A DNA stretch of 38,036 nt, taken from positions 1 through 38,036 of the forward strand of contig DBDG01000079.1 of assembly GCA_002293475.1 (NCBI GenBank). Reading direction: 5' to 3'. The notes beneath the pieces are model-generated. The model had not been told where the DNA came from. It worked only from the letters and a program-made list of their open reading frames with translations, and ran no database searches. Numbering within the stretch: the first letter of the stretch is position 1; every line of letters starts with the position of its first letter. The stretch is from Lachnospiraceae bacterium UBA938 (GTDB lineage: Bacteria; Bacillota; Clostridia; Lachnospirales; Lachnospiraceae). Shown piece after piece: positions 22,479-30,834 of this stretch. Position numbers and translations under genes: made by a program.

Positions 22479-23528
22479 ATGAATAAAAACCTGAAAATTA
22501 TCCTGATATTAAGCGTGATCATATTGGCCGGCGCTGCTTTGACATTTCTCTATCTACGATCTGGGCAAATCCCGGCAAACGATGCCAACCTAGCCGGCAA
22601 TACCGGCGGCAATCTGTATAACGGCGGTTTATTCTGTGAAGCGGACGGAACCGTCTATTTTGCCAACAGCTATGATTACGGCAGCCTTTATGCCATGAAC
22701 AGCGATGAGACCGGCATCAAAAAACTGCTTAGCGCCAATGTATACTCCGTTAATGCCGGCGGCCGATTCCTATATTATTGTCAGGGAGATTCCGAAAACA
22801 GTACCGGCCTGGGATATATGCGTTCCGTTGAAGGGATATACCGTTGCCGGACAAATGGCAAGTCCAGCGTCCGTCTTGAGAATACGGCAGTAATCACTGC
22901 CGCTTTATGCGGCAATGAGCTTTATTACCTAAAACGTGACAGCGGTAAAGAAGTTAATTTCCTGAATCAGGATCCGAATAGTCTGTTTAAGACGGGGCTT
23001 GACGGAAGCGAAGAAATAAAGGTCCTGGATTATACTGCCGACCCTTCCTCTTTTTACAACGGACAGATATATTTTACCGGTTCCGGGACGGATCATTACC
23101 TGCGTGCACTGGACCTGGCCTCCGGGAGCGTCACTGACGTACTGACGAATAATGTCTATCATCCGGTCTATGAGGAAGGTTATCTATATTACATGGATAC
23201 GGAACAAAACTACCGGCTCTGCCGGTATTCGCTCAACGGCAATCAGACCGAGGTACTGACCGCAGACCGCGTGGATGCATATAATATCCGTAATGGGGTG
23301 ATCTTTTATCAAAAAAACTCCCGCGACGAGCCGGCCCTGATCCGGATGAACAGCGACGGCAGCAATCCGGAAACCGTCGCCGCCGGTAACTACACCAAAA
23401 TCAATATGACGACACAGTATGCTTATTATCAGGAATATGGCGATGCCCTGTCAACTTACCGCACCCCGCTTTACGGTTCGGCGGAAATGTCCATATTCAG
23501 CGCGGCTCTGGAGGCCGTTGACGACTGA
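22479..23528 (+). CDS. DUF5050-type beta-propeller protein with N-terminal membrane anchor
   Basis: The 349-aa protein has one N-terminal membrane helix (IILILSVIILAGAALTFLYL) and an extracytoplasmic body. The body is made of repeated beta units such as GTVYFANSYDYGSLYAMNSDETGIKKLL, NELYYLKRD, GQIYFTGSG, GYLYYMDTEQNYRLCRYSLNG and NGVIFYQKNS. This looks like the DUF5050 propeller found in many clostridial surface proteins, whose role is probably binding, not catalysis. I use the ATG at 22479, with GGAG seven bases upstream and the membrane helix directly after it; the longer frame from 22422 is unlikely. The last 32 bases overlap the 3' end of the opposing HD-domain gene. Confidence 0.8.
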   Translation: MNKNLKIILILSVIILAGAALTFLYLRSGQIPANDANLAGNTGGNLYNGGLFCEADGTVYFANSYDYGSLYAMNSDETGIKKLLSANVYSVNAGGRFLYYCQGDSENSTGLGYMRSVEGIYRCRTNGKSSVRLENTAVITAALCGNELYYLKRDSGKEVNFLNQDPNSLFKTGLDGSEEIKVLDYTADPSSFYNGQIYFTGSGTDHYLRALDLASGSVTDVLTNNVYHPVYEEGYLYYMDTEQNYRLCRYSLNGNQTEVLTADRVDAYNIRNGVIFYQKNSRDEPALIRMNSDGSNPETVAAGNYTKINMTTQYAYYQEYGDALSTYRTPLYGSAEMSIFSAALEAVDD

Positions 23529-24138
23529 TCTCAGCGCAGGCTTCCGCGCCCTGACCGATGTCAGCGCAGGCTTCCGTGCCCTGACCGCTGATTTTTTGCC
23601 GGGACTCTTCATTCATGGCCCGGCGCAGCGCTTCCAGATACTCCGAAAAGGCCGTCTCGGCTGCCCCATACTCGAGGTTCAGTTGATACTCCAACGGAAG
23701 CCAAGTCGAAATATCCGCTTCATTATGCTGTTCCACTGCCTCTAGCTTGTCCAAGGCCTTGTAAAGCCTCGCTTCCGGCGTGGCCATCCCGTTCATTTCC
23801 GCGAATAGCCCGGTCAGTTCGCGGCGGTAAGGCTCCGGGAGTGTAGCTAGTATGTCGTCTACTGCTTGCGCTTCGGTTCTCCGGTCAATGTCTTTTTTAT
23901 TAAACGAAGGAATATCGCCGGTAACAGCTTCGCCGATGTCGTGGAACAGGCACATCCGGATGACCTTGTCGATGTCCGTTCCAGGGAATTCTCCCTTCAC
24001 GAGATAAGCCATCATAGCTAGGCGCCAACTGTGTTCTGCGACGCTTTCGTGGCGGCCGGTGCTGGTCCAGGAATGTCTGGTATGGCATTTGAGTTTTTCC
24101 GCGATCTTTAAAAAAGCTAACAGATCCTTGCTGTTCAT
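23497..24138 (-). CDS. HD-domain hydrolase, YfbR-like (nucleotidase type)
   Basis: The 213-aa protein has the YfbR/HD_3 motif set: TGRHESVAEHSWRLAMMAY (metal-binding His), CLFHDIGEAVTGDIPSF (the HD pair), and KALDKLEAVEQHNEADIS. Relatives hydrolyse deoxynucleoside 5'-monophosphates. The C-terminal 30 residues include two copies of a GQG(T/A)EACA(D/E)I unit, encoded by a 30-bp tandem repeat near 23531-23589; this tail is not part of the fold. Its start overlaps the stop of the upstream HD gene by four bases (ATGA), so the two are translationally coupled. Its 3' end overlaps the DUF5050 gene. Family assignment is firm, the exact substrate is not. Confidence 0.85.
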   Translation of the reverse strand: MNSKDLLAFLKIAEKLKCHTRHSWTSTGRHESVAEHSWRLAMMAYLVKGEFPGTDIDKVIRMCLFHDIGEAVTGDIPSFNKKDIDRRTEAQAVDDILATLPEPYRRELTGLFAEMNGMATPEARLYKALDKLEAVEQHNEADISTWLPLEYQLNLEYGAAETAFSEYLEALRRAMNEESRQKISGQGTEACADIGQGAEACAEISRQRPPEPR

Positions 24139-24710
24139 AATATCCCGGCCTTTCCTTCATAGTCACGCATCGCCAAGATAGTTTTTAGAAACAGCTCATC
24201 CAGTTCCCAGCCTAGCATCGCCGCACCCTGGGCGATAATGTCCCGGGAACAGCCGGCGGCAAATTTCTTATCCTTGAACTTCTTCTTAAGACTTGCGACT
24301 TCCATGTCCATGACGCTCCGGGACGGGCGCATCCTAGCGGCGGCACCGATCAGCCCGGTCAACTCGTCCGTGGCAAACAGAACCTTTTCCATCACATGCT
24401 GCGGCTCACTGTCCGAACAGATCCCGTAACCGTGTGAGCAGACCGCGTAAATCATGTCTTCGCCGACACCGGCGGCCCGTAACAGTTCTGGTGCTTTCTG
24501 ACAATGCGCTTCGGGGTATTCTTCGAAATCAATGTCGTGTAGCAGGCCGGTCAGCCCCCAGTACTCTTCTTCCTCGCCATAACCCAGTTCCCTGGCCATA
24601 TAACGCATCACGCCTTCGACCGTCAGCGCATGTTGAATGTGAAAATCCTCTTTGTTATGTTTTTTCAGCAGCGCCAATGCTGCCTCACGGGTAATCTGAC
24701 TTTTCTTCAT
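24135..24710 (-). CDS. HD-domain metal-dependent phosphohydrolase
   Basis: The 191-aa protein is a compact HD-superfamily hydrolase. HIQHALTVEGVMRYMA supplies the first metal ligand, GLLHDIDFEEYPEAHCQKA the HD pair, and VCSHGYGICSD another histidine. Proteins of this length are widespread in clostridia; nucleotides are the likely substrates. GGAAAGGAAAG precedes the ATG at 24710, and the stop overlaps the next start by four bases, so the two HD genes are an operon. The promoter at 24769-24797 is the probable start point. Confidence 0.82.
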   Translation of the reverse strand: MKKSQITREAALALLKKHNKEDFHIQHALTVEGVMRYMARELGYGEEEEYWGLTGLLHDIDFEEYPEAHCQKAPELLRAAGVGEDMIYAVCSHGYGICSDSEPQHVMEKVLFATDELTGLIGAAARMRPSRSVMDMEVASLKKKFKDKKFAAGCSRDIIAQGAAMLGWELDELFLKTILAMRDYEGKAGIL

Positions 24711-24768
24711 TTTTCTTTCCTTTCCTTTCCAGATTTAACTTCTCGATTTAACTTATACATTTTACCTA

Positions 24769-24797
24769 TTTATACCAAATTCTACCAATTACTTCAA
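24769..24797 (-). promoter_or_regulatory. Promoter for the HD hydrolase pair
   Basis: On the minus strand TTGAAG (24797-24792) and TATAAA (24774-24769) are 17 bp apart, about 60 bases before the ATG at 24710. Confidence 0.55.
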
Positions 24798-24967
24798 TTT
24801 CATTTTTTAACATCTTGTTTTAGTATACTACGATTCCATTTTTTTGAAAAGTTACTAAATTAGTATAATATTTAAGGTTTTTGTCTATTTTATATAAAAA
24901 TACTTCTGTTTCTATATTGGTATCTTAGTGAATATCTATTATTATGTGATTTATTTATTGTTAATTA

Positions 24968-24996
24968 TTGATTAAAGCTTTTTTATAAGATATAAT
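24968..24996 (+). promoter_or_regulatory. Promoter for the first chemoreceptor gene
   Basis: TTGATT at 24968-24973 and TATAAT at 24991-24996 are 17 bp apart, followed by AAGGAGG at 25029-25035 and ATG 25047. It looks sigma-A-like. I saw no sigma-D (flagellar) promoter. Confidence 0.6.
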
Positions 24997-25046
24997 GAGA
25001 CATCGTAAATCATTGTATTTATAAAATAAAGGAGGCTTGGCGGAGT

Positions 25047-26774
25047 ATGAAAGCAATACGCAATTTAAAACTATCAGTAAAATTACTAGGATCATTTTTT
25101 ATCCTGATCATCGCGATGCTCGTGATCGGAATATTGGGCATCGTAAACATGGGCACGCTCGATAAAAACAGCAGCCATATTTATAATAACAACTTTAGCT
25201 CTACCGTTGAAATCATGGAGATTCAGATCAACATAACTCAGGCAAGACTATATACGCAAAGACTCGTATCGCAGAAATATTCCGATATGGTTCAGGAACA
25301 TCTTGACACGCTATATTCGATAGCTGAAGACACTTCCACAAACATGACAGCTTATGAAAATCTTCTGATCGCAGGTACCGAAGATGTGGAGTTATTTGCT
25401 GATCTTAAATCAATCATCACGAATTACCGTGAACAGCGGGAAGCGGTTTTTGCCCTGGCTCAGGAAGGCAAATTCGACGAAGCCGATGAACTGAATAACA
25501 GTACCATCATCCCGATCGTGGAATCAGCCGAGGTAGCTATCGGCAAACTGATTGATTTCAACCTGAGAGATGCCCAGAGAGTCCTAGAAGAAGGCAATGA
25601 CAGCTATAACAGAAGCCAAGTCATTACATGGGTTCTCGTTGGCGTCATGGCTCTCCTAGCCATTATCCTCGGCCTCTTCATATCGTCGCTCATCACCAAG
25701 CCGCTGAACGCCGTGCGCGAGGTCTCCCAGAAAATAGCTGACGGCGACCTGACCGCTACCATTCCGGATATTTATCTGGCTCAGAAAGATGAAGTCGGGA
25801 TGCTGGCTCACAATGTCGATGCCATGAAGGATGGGTTGATCGATACCGTATCCGGCATCAAGGATTCCGCCCATAATCTGGGCGATGCGGTAAGCCATGC
25901 CAACGATATTCTTGGCACCCTAAACGACCGCATTACCGATGCCTCGGCCGCCACCGAAGAACTTAGCGCCGGTATGGAAGAAACCGGTGCCTCCGCTCAG
26001 GAAATGAACGCTACCGCCGCCGAGATCGAACGCGCCGTCGAAACCGTTGCCGAAAAGGCCGAAGATGGAGCCGGCAAGTCCGGAGAAATCCACAAACGGG
26101 CTTCCGAACTTGGCAAGCATGTCAATAGCTCAATTGAAAAATCCAATCAGATCTTCGGCCAGATCAAGACTGCTCTGGAAAAAGCCCTGGAGGACTCCAA
26201 GGCCGTCAACGAGATCAACGCTTTGGCCGATGCCATCTTAGGTATCACCAGCCAGACCACCTTGTTAGCCCTGAACGCCTCCATCGAGGCAGCCCGTGCC
26301 GGAGAAGCCGGCCGCGGCTTTGCCGTAGTCGCTAACGAGATCAGTGCTCTGGCGGACAATTCCAAGAATACCGTCACCCAGATCCAAGCGATTACCAAAG
26401 TGGTCATGAGCGCCGTTGGCGACTTGGCTGACAGCTCCACCAACCTGTTAAACTTTGTCGCCAATGAAGTCATGAATGATTATAAGGATATGCTGGATGC
26501 TGCCGATTCTTACGGCACAGATGCCGTATATATGAGTGACATGACCAGCGACTTAAGCGCTACCTCCGAAGAGCTTCTGGCTTCCTTACAGGTACTCATG
26601 CGAGCCATCAACGAAGTAGCCGCCGCCGCTCAGGAAGGAGCTAAGACCACGACTGTCGTCGCGGAACAGACCACCGATATCTCTGTAGGCGCCTCTGGCG
26701 TAGTAGATAATGTCAAAGAAGCCGGCAACACAGCAAACCAATTAGTAAACATGGTTAATAAATTCAAATTGTAA
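25047..26774 (+). CDS. Methyl-accepting chemotaxis protein, 4HB sensor type (copy 1)
   Basis: The 575-aa protein has a first membrane helix (about residues 14-35), a helical periplasmic sensor of 4HB_MCP type (36-190), a second membrane helix (192-215), a HAMP linker (216-270) and a long coiled-coil signalling domain. The hairpin tip reads ILGITSQTTLLALNASIEAARAGEAGRGFAVVA... (about 400-428), the part that contacts CheA and CheW. There is no C-terminal NWETF-like CheR tether. The ligand cannot be predicted. The downstream gene at 27041 has the same length and an almost identical cytoplasmic half, with a divergent sensor. A strong terminator (26873-26916) ends this transcript, so the two copies are separately transcribed. 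Confidence 0.93.
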   Translation: MKAIRNLKLSVKLLGSFFILIIAMLVIGILGIVNMGTLDKNSSHIYNNNFSSTVEIMEIQINITQARLYTQRLVSQKYSDMVQEHLDTLYSIAEDTSTNMTAYENLLIAGTEDVELFADLKSIITNYREQREAVFALAQEGKFDEADELNNSTIIPIVESAEVAIGKLIDFNLRDAQRVLEEGNDSYNRSQVITWVLVGVMALLAIILGLFISSLITKPLNAVREVSQKIADGDLTATIPDIYLAQKDEVGMLAHNVDAMKDGLIDTVSGIKDSAHNLGDAVSHANDILGTLNDRITDASAATEELSAGMEETGASAQEMNATAAEIERAVETVAEKAEDGAGKSGEIHKRASELGKHVNSSIEKSNQIFGQIKTALEKALEDSKAVNEINALADAILGITSQTTLLALNASIEAARAGEAGRGFAVVANEISALADNSKNTVTQIQAITKVVMSAVGDLADSSTNLLNFVANEVMNDYKDMLDAADSYGTDAVYMSDMTSDLSATSEELLASLQVLMRAINEVAAAAQEGAKTTTVVAEQTTDISVGASGVVDNVKEAGNTANQLVNMVNKFKL

Positions 26775-26790
26775 ACAGCACCATCTCTAC

Positions 26791-26856
26791 AAATGCATCA
26801 TACACATCCTACATGCAACATACATGCATCAAACATGCATAAAACATGCATAAAAT
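26791..26856. repeat. Cluster of ATGCA(T) motifs after the first chemoreceptor
   Basis: Five ATGCA motifs, mostly in the form ACATGCAT, lie in 66 bp between the stop and the terminator. The last three are regularly spaced (AAACATGCAT, AAAACATGCAT). They probably arose by slippage. No function is apparent. Confidence 0.55.
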
Positions 26857-26872
26857 AGCCAATAACTCCCTG

Positions 26873-26916
26873 GAACAGGCTCCTCTATATAGAATAGAGG
26901 AACCTGTTCTTTTTTT
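26873..26916 (+). terminator. Rho-independent terminator of chemoreceptor copy 1
   Basis: GAACAGGCTCCTCTAT and ATAGAGGAACCTGTTC form a long stem with one mismatch, followed by seven T (26910-26916). It is the clearest intrinsic terminator in the window. Confidence 0.9.
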
Positions 26917-26966
26917 AGTTTATTTAATTATTTTTTTAGAAATGTGATTTTTATTGTCATTATTTG

Positions 26967-26995
26967 TTGACTAATTAACTATTAAAGAATACAAT
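26967..26995 (+). promoter_or_regulatory. Promoter for the second chemoreceptor gene
   Basis: TTGACT at 26967-26972 and TACAAT at 26990-26995 are 17 bp apart. AGGAGG at 27029-27034 precedes ATG 27041. Confidence 0.65.
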
Positions 26996-27040
26996 GGTTT
27001 AGAAATAGACATTGTCAACAACTTACATAGGAGGTAGTGT

Positions 27041-28768
27041 ATGAGATTTATCTACAATGCAAAACTAGCTGTTAAATTCCTAGGTTCCTTTTTTATCCTG
27101 ATTGTTGCCATGATTTTTATCGGCGTCCTAGGAGTCATTAACATGGGGCAAATCAGCGCAGCCAATAGCAGCATCTACGAAAACAACTTTACCGCCACTA
27201 CTTATATTGAAGATATTAAAAGTAATATCAATGAAGTCCGGATGTACACCCAAATGATGATCAATGAAGATCAGGCTGCCAACTTGGAATCCAACATCAG
27301 CTCATTAAACGCAACGGCTGATAAAACTACCGCGGACATGGAAGAATACCGCAAACATCTTACCGAAGACGGAGGCGATACCGCGATGTTCCACGCGCTG
27401 GAAGCCTCCCTTGCCGATTACCGCAGTGCCCGGGAGGAAATCATCGTCCTGACCCGGGAGGGCAAATTTACCGAAGCCTACGAATATAATGCCACGTTCG
27501 TCATTCCGTTAGTTCAGGCAGCCCAGTCTGATATCGAGGAACTGATAGAGTACAATATGAGTGCCGCCGAACAAAGCGTCGCTGATGCCTTAGCTAACTA
27601 TGAGTCCAGCACGGTGATAACCTTTATCATCATCGGCGTCATGACGCTGGTAGCGGTTATCATCGGCATCTTCATGTCCACCATCATCTCCCGGGCCTTG
27701 AATGCCCTGCGGGAAGTCTCCGCGAAAATCGCCGACGGCGACCTGACCGTCGTCCTGCCGGAACGTTACCTGCAACAGAAAGATGAAGTCGGCATCCTGG
27801 CCAACAATATTAAAGCCATGCAGGAAGGCCTGATCAATACAGTGTCCGGCATCAAGGATTCCGCCGGCAACCTAGGCGAAGCGGTAAACTCCGCCACGGA
27901 CATCCTGAACACGCTGAATGACCGCATCACTGATGCTTCTGCCGCTACTGAAGAACTGAGTGCCGGCATGGAAGAAACCGGTGCCTCCGCTCAGGAAATG
28001 AACGCCACTGCTTCCGAAATCGAACGCGCCGTCGAGACCGTTGCCGAAAAGGCCGAAGACGGAGCCGGCAAGTCCGGAGAAATACACAAGCGGGCTTCCG
28101 AACTTGGCAAGCATGTTAACGGCTCAATCGAAAAGTCCAATGACATATTCAGCCAGATTAAAACCGCCTTGGAAAAAGCCTTGGAAGACTCCAAGGCCGT
28201 CAACGAGATTAACGCGCTGGCCGATGCCATCTTAGGCATTACCAGCCAGACCACCTTACTAGCTCTGAATGCCTCCATCGAGGCCGCCAGAGCCGGAGAA
28301 GCCGGCCGCGGCTTTGCCGTAGTTGCTAATGAAATCAGTGCCCTCGCGGACAATTCCAAGAATACCGTCACCCAGATCCAAGCGATCACGAAAGTGGTCA
28401 TGAGTGCCGTCGGCGATCTGGCCAACAGCTCTACGAACCTGTTAAACTTTGTCGCCAATGAAGTCATGAATGATTATAAGGATATGCTGGAAGCAGCCGA
28501 TTCTTATACCACGGATGCCACATTTATCAGCGATATGACCAGCGACTTAAGCGCAACTTCAGAAGAGCTTCTGGCCTCCTTGCAGATCTTGATGCGTGCT
28601 ATCAATGAAGTGTCGGCAGCGGCTCAGGAAGGAGCCAAGACTACAAGTGTGGTAGCGGAACAGACCACCGATATATCGGTTGGGGCTTCAGGGGTCGTGG
28701 AGAATATTAAAGAAGCCCGGAGTACGGCTAATCAGCTGGTAGGTCTGGTGGATAAGTTTAAGCTGTAG
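27041..28768 (+). CDS. Methyl-accepting chemotaxis protein, 4HB sensor type (copy 2)
   Basis: This 575-aa paralogue of the gene at 25047 has the same layout: membrane helix, 4HB-like sensor (about 36-190), second helix, HAMP and signalling domain with the tip ILGITSQTTLLALNASIEAARAGEAGRGF. From about residue 250 to the end the two proteins are almost identical, while the sensor domains differ at most positions. This fits duplication with divergent ligand recognition and a shared or homogenised signalling half. It has its own promoter and AGGAGG site. The stop codon lies within the first unit of a 7-bp tandem repeat (28762-28789). The ligand is unknown. Confidence 0.93.
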   Translation: MRFIYNAKLAVKFLGSFFILIVAMIFIGVLGVINMGQISAANSSIYENNFTATTYIEDIKSNINEVRMYTQMMINEDQAANLESNISSLNATADKTTADMEEYRKHLTEDGGDTAMFHALEASLADYRSAREEIIVLTREGKFTEAYEYNATFVIPLVQAAQSDIEELIEYNMSAAEQSVADALANYESSTVITFIIIGVMTLVAVIIGIFMSTIISRALNALREVSAKIADGDLTVVLPERYLQQKDEVGILANNIKAMQEGLINTVSGIKDSAGNLGEAVNSATDILNTLNDRITDASAATEELSAGMEETGASAQEMNATASEIERAVETVAEKAEDGAGKSGEIHKRASELGKHVNGSIEKSNDIFSQIKTALEKALEDSKAVNEINALADAILGITSQTTLLALNASIEAARAGEAGRGFAVVANEISALADNSKNTVTQIQAITKVVMSAVGDLANSSTNLLNFVANEVMNDYKDMLEAADSYTTDATFISDMTSDLSATSEELLASLQILMRAINEVSAAAQEGAKTTSVVAEQTTDISVGASGVVENIKEARSTANQLVGLVDKFKL

Positions 28769-28796
28769 GCTGTAGGCTGTAGGCTGTAGGCTACAG
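28762..28796. repeat. 7-bp tandem repeat overlapping the chemoreceptor stop codon
   Basis: GCTGTAG occurs four times at 28762-28789, followed by the variant GCTACAG. The first unit supplies the last codons and the TAG stop. Because 7 is not a multiple of 3, the repeat also offers stops in other frames. Confidence 0.8.
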
Positions 28797-28840
28797 GCAA
28801 AGGTTTTGTTGGAGCGGTAGGCGGTCGAGTTGCCCGGTCA

Positions 28841-29079
28841 TCGTCATATTACCGAAGCACCATCTGCTCCGGCTCAACCGTCCGAAAATAAGTACATCTA
28901 AATTTCTCACCCAAAGTAGCAGTAACTCCCGTGTCGTCATCAAGCGCCATCCGTGGCGCGTGATGACTTGGGCGGCCATCCGTGGCCGCCCATCACTGGG
29001 TTTTCTCCCGCGAGAAATAAGATGTACTAATTTTCTCCCGCAAATCGCCTGAGCAGATGGTGCTTCGGCAATATGACGA
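28841..29079. repeat. Large imperfect palindrome, element 1 (239 bp)
   Basis: The outer arms 28841-28873 and 29047-29079 are inverted repeats, 31 of 33 matching. Inside, 28891-28908 pairs with 29012-29028. At the centre are two hairpins: 28936-28967 (14-bp arms, one mismatch, TCCG loop) and 28970-28991 (perfect 9-bp stem, TCCG loop). The whole folds as one long stem topped by two hairpins. Its arms and inner blocks are related to those of element 2. It could be a MITE-like or REP-like element, or a structured RNA. Confidence 0.85.
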
Positions 29080-29131
29080 TTCGCTCTTCCAACTGGAAGT
29101 ATTTTTGTTCTCTCCCCCAACAAGTGCAACT

Positions 29132-29183
29132 CTCTTTATACTTTCTCTTTATACTTTCTCTTTATACTTTCTCTTCATACGTT
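29132..29183. repeat. 13-bp tandem repeat, four copies
   Basis: CTCTTTATACTTT is repeated at 29132, 29145 and 29158, with a variant copy at 29171-29183. It sits between the two palindromic elements. Not coding. Confidence 0.85.
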
Positions 29184-29238
29184 CTCTCTAATAACAAGTC
29201 CATTCATTTCCTATATTCGTTTAAACTGGAATACCGAA

Positions 29239-29482
29239 TCGCCATACAGTCCAAGCATCATCTGCGCCGGTGACTTGCGGGAGAAAATTAGTGCATCTTG
29301 ATTTTTCACATAAGACAAAGCCTAGCTATGGTCGGACACGGAGGTCCGGCCAAGGCTTCACGCGCCATGGATGGCGCTTGAACGCCGGTAGCGGGAGCAG
29401 CCAAAACTGAGGGTGAAAAATTTAGTTGCACTTATTTTCGGGAGCCGTCACCGGCGCAGATGATGCTTGGACTGTATGGCGA
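29239..29482. repeat. Large palindrome, element 2 (244 bp), related to element 1
   Basis: The outer arms 29239-29274 and 29447-29482 are perfect 36-bp inverted repeats. Inner blocks near 29281-29309 and 29412-29437 also pair. The centre has two hairpins: 29318-29358 (arms rich in CGGAC/GTCCG and AAGCC/GGCTT) and 29362-29377 (GCGCCAT/ATGGCGC). The arm end CCAAGCATCATCTGCGCCGG matches CGAAGCACCATCTGCTCCGG of element 1, and the inner blocks also correspond. The two are diverged copies of one family. The element ends 38 bp from the kinase stop and may terminate transcription from either side. Confidence 0.85.
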
Positions 29483-29520
29483 TGACCGTAGCATGAAACC
29501 ATAGCGCCAATAAACCATAA

Positions 29521-30834
29521 TCACCCCAGCACGCAAATCGCCGAACTGTGAAAAACCGCGTCCTGACAGGTGAATTCTGCCGTTCCCTGATACTTTTCGC
29601 AGATGTTCCGGATTGACAGCAGGCCGATCCCGCCGCCGTGGCCTTTGGAGGACAGAAACTCACCGTTTTCCGTTTTCCCATTCCCGTCATAGGAATTGTC
29701 CATGACAATCACTAGCGACGCTTCCCGGTAATGTACCGCCAGAGCGATGAAGCGGTTCCCGGGCAGACAGCGCCGGCAGCCTTCAACGGCATTTTCCAGT
29801 AAGTTGCCGAACAGCACTACCAGGTCGGAATCCGGCATCGGCAATTGCGTCGGCACAGCCATATCGGCCTGGAACCTGATGTCATGCTCCCTGGCCAGCT
29901 TGTCATAATAAACCACGACCGCGTTTAAGGCATAATGCGGGCAGAAAACTATGGTCGCGGCCGGCGACAGTTCTTTGACATAATCCTTCAGATAATCTTT
30001 GAGCCGGTCGTAGCTGCCGTCGTTCACGTAAGTGCCAATCAGAGCCAGGCTTTGCCGCAGGTCATGGCTGGCGCGTCTGGCATCGTCGATCCGCTGCTGC
30101 ATGTTGTCATATTGCAGGGACTGCAAAGAGAGGTGATAGTTGGCGGTTTTCAGCAACAGGTAATCATTGCTTACCTCCAGTAGCCTGACCAAAAGATAGG
30201 TCACAAAAAAGGCGCCGATATTGTATAAAGCGGCAAAGAGGACGTTTTCTATCCGTTCGGTATAGGTCAGGATGCCGCCGCCGGAATATAAATTATAGTA
30301 ATATGAAAGACAGAACGTGGCCGGAATCAGCCATAAATACTTCCATATCTTTGGCTGTTCGGTAAAATCTATCAGGGGCTGGAATTTCTTCTGATACACA
30401 TAGGCAACCGGCGGATAAGTCAGCAGCAGGGCCAGCAGGTTCATCAGGGTATGGGTAAAGGAATACGGCACTGCGGCCGGATTGCCTGACTGATGAAAGG
30501 CCAGATGGCTGCCTATTATCGTAATAAAACTGTTGTAATTCAAGATAGTAAGTAAGATAAAAAGCATCTGTACGACCCGGCCGCGGACGCAGATACCGTA
30601 GAATATAAAATAAATGAGCACCCAGAGTACGGTCATGACCGTGCCGAGGCCGGGATAGTATCCGGTCAGGATGCGGCAGATGACCAGCAGGCCATAGAGC
30701 AGGAACGCCACATACAGGGTCTTTGCTGCCGTCAGCCGCAGATGACGGCGGAAAGGAATGTATGCTAGGAAAAGATTAGGGAAAATATCTATCGCTTCGT
30801 ATAGCAAAATACTGATCAGCTGCCGGCAATCCAT
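29521..30834 (-). CDS. GHKL sensor histidine kinase (AgrC/LytS-like class)
   Basis: The 437-aa protein has about six membrane helices (residues 5-225) and an intact kinase core. The H-box is ARRASHDLRQSLALIG (His257), the N-box LFGNLLENAVEGC (Asn344/Asn348), G1 VMDNSYDG (Asp379) and G2 GHGGGIGLLSI. It should sense an extracellular or membrane signal and phosphorylate the LytTR regulator encoded just upstream. Its ATG shares one base with the regulator stop (TAATG), so translation is coupled. The pair is divergent from the precursor/radical-SAM operon, with the operator-like repeats in between. The signal may be the mature peptide itself (inference). Unlike the AgrC-like protein at 11375, all catalytic boxes are present. 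Confidence 0.92.
   Translation of the reverse strand: MDCRQLISILLYEAIDIFPNLFLAYIPFRRHLRLTAAKTLYVAFLLYGLLVICRILTGYYPGLGTVMTVLWVLIYFIFYGICVRGRVVQMLFILLTILNYNSFITIIGSHLAFHQSGNPAAVPYSFTHTLMNLLALLLTYPPVAYVYQKKFQPLIDFTEQPKIWKYLWLIPATFCLSYYYNLYSGGGILTYTERIENVLFAALYNIGAFFVTYLLVRLLEVSNDYLLLKTANYHLSLQSLQYDNMQQRIDDARRASHDLRQSLALIGTYVNDGSYDRLKDYLKDYVKELSPAATIVFCPHYALNAVVVYYDKLAREHDIRFQADMAVPTQLPMPDSDLVVLFGNLLENAVEGCRRCLPGNRFIALAVHYREASLVIVMDNSYDGNGKTENGEFLSSKGHGGGIGLLSIRNICEKYQGTAEFTCQDAVFHSSAICVLG

Larger units (their letters stand above)
24711..25046. other. AT-rich divergent promoter region
   Basis: These 336 bp separate the minus-strand HD operon from the plus-strand chemoreceptor. The region is very AT-rich. 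I see one promoter for each side (24769-24797 minus, 24968-24996 plus) and no gene or strong hairpin. Confidence 0.7.
28769..29520. other. 752-bp convergent intergenic region filled with palindromic and tandem repeats
   Basis: This gap lies between two gene ends (chemoreceptor plus, kinase minus). It contains, in order, a 7-bp tandem repeat, palindromic element 1 (28841-29079), a 13-bp tandem repeat (29132-29183) and palindromic element 2 (29239-29482). I found no convincing gene. Short frames here are by-products of the palindromes. Confidence 0.8.

Noticed and set aside
28791..29129. 112-codon minus-strand frame across palindromic element 1
   Set aside because: It reads across the palindrome arms and both central hairpins, so its length is a by-product of the structure.
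29132..29183. Possible CRISPR array
   Set aside because: The repeat is a simple 13-bp head-to-tail tandem without spacers, and no cas genes are present.
28841..29482. Insertion sequence or integron attC sites
   Set aside because: No transposase or integrase frame, no clear target-site duplication at either element, and no attC R-box pattern.
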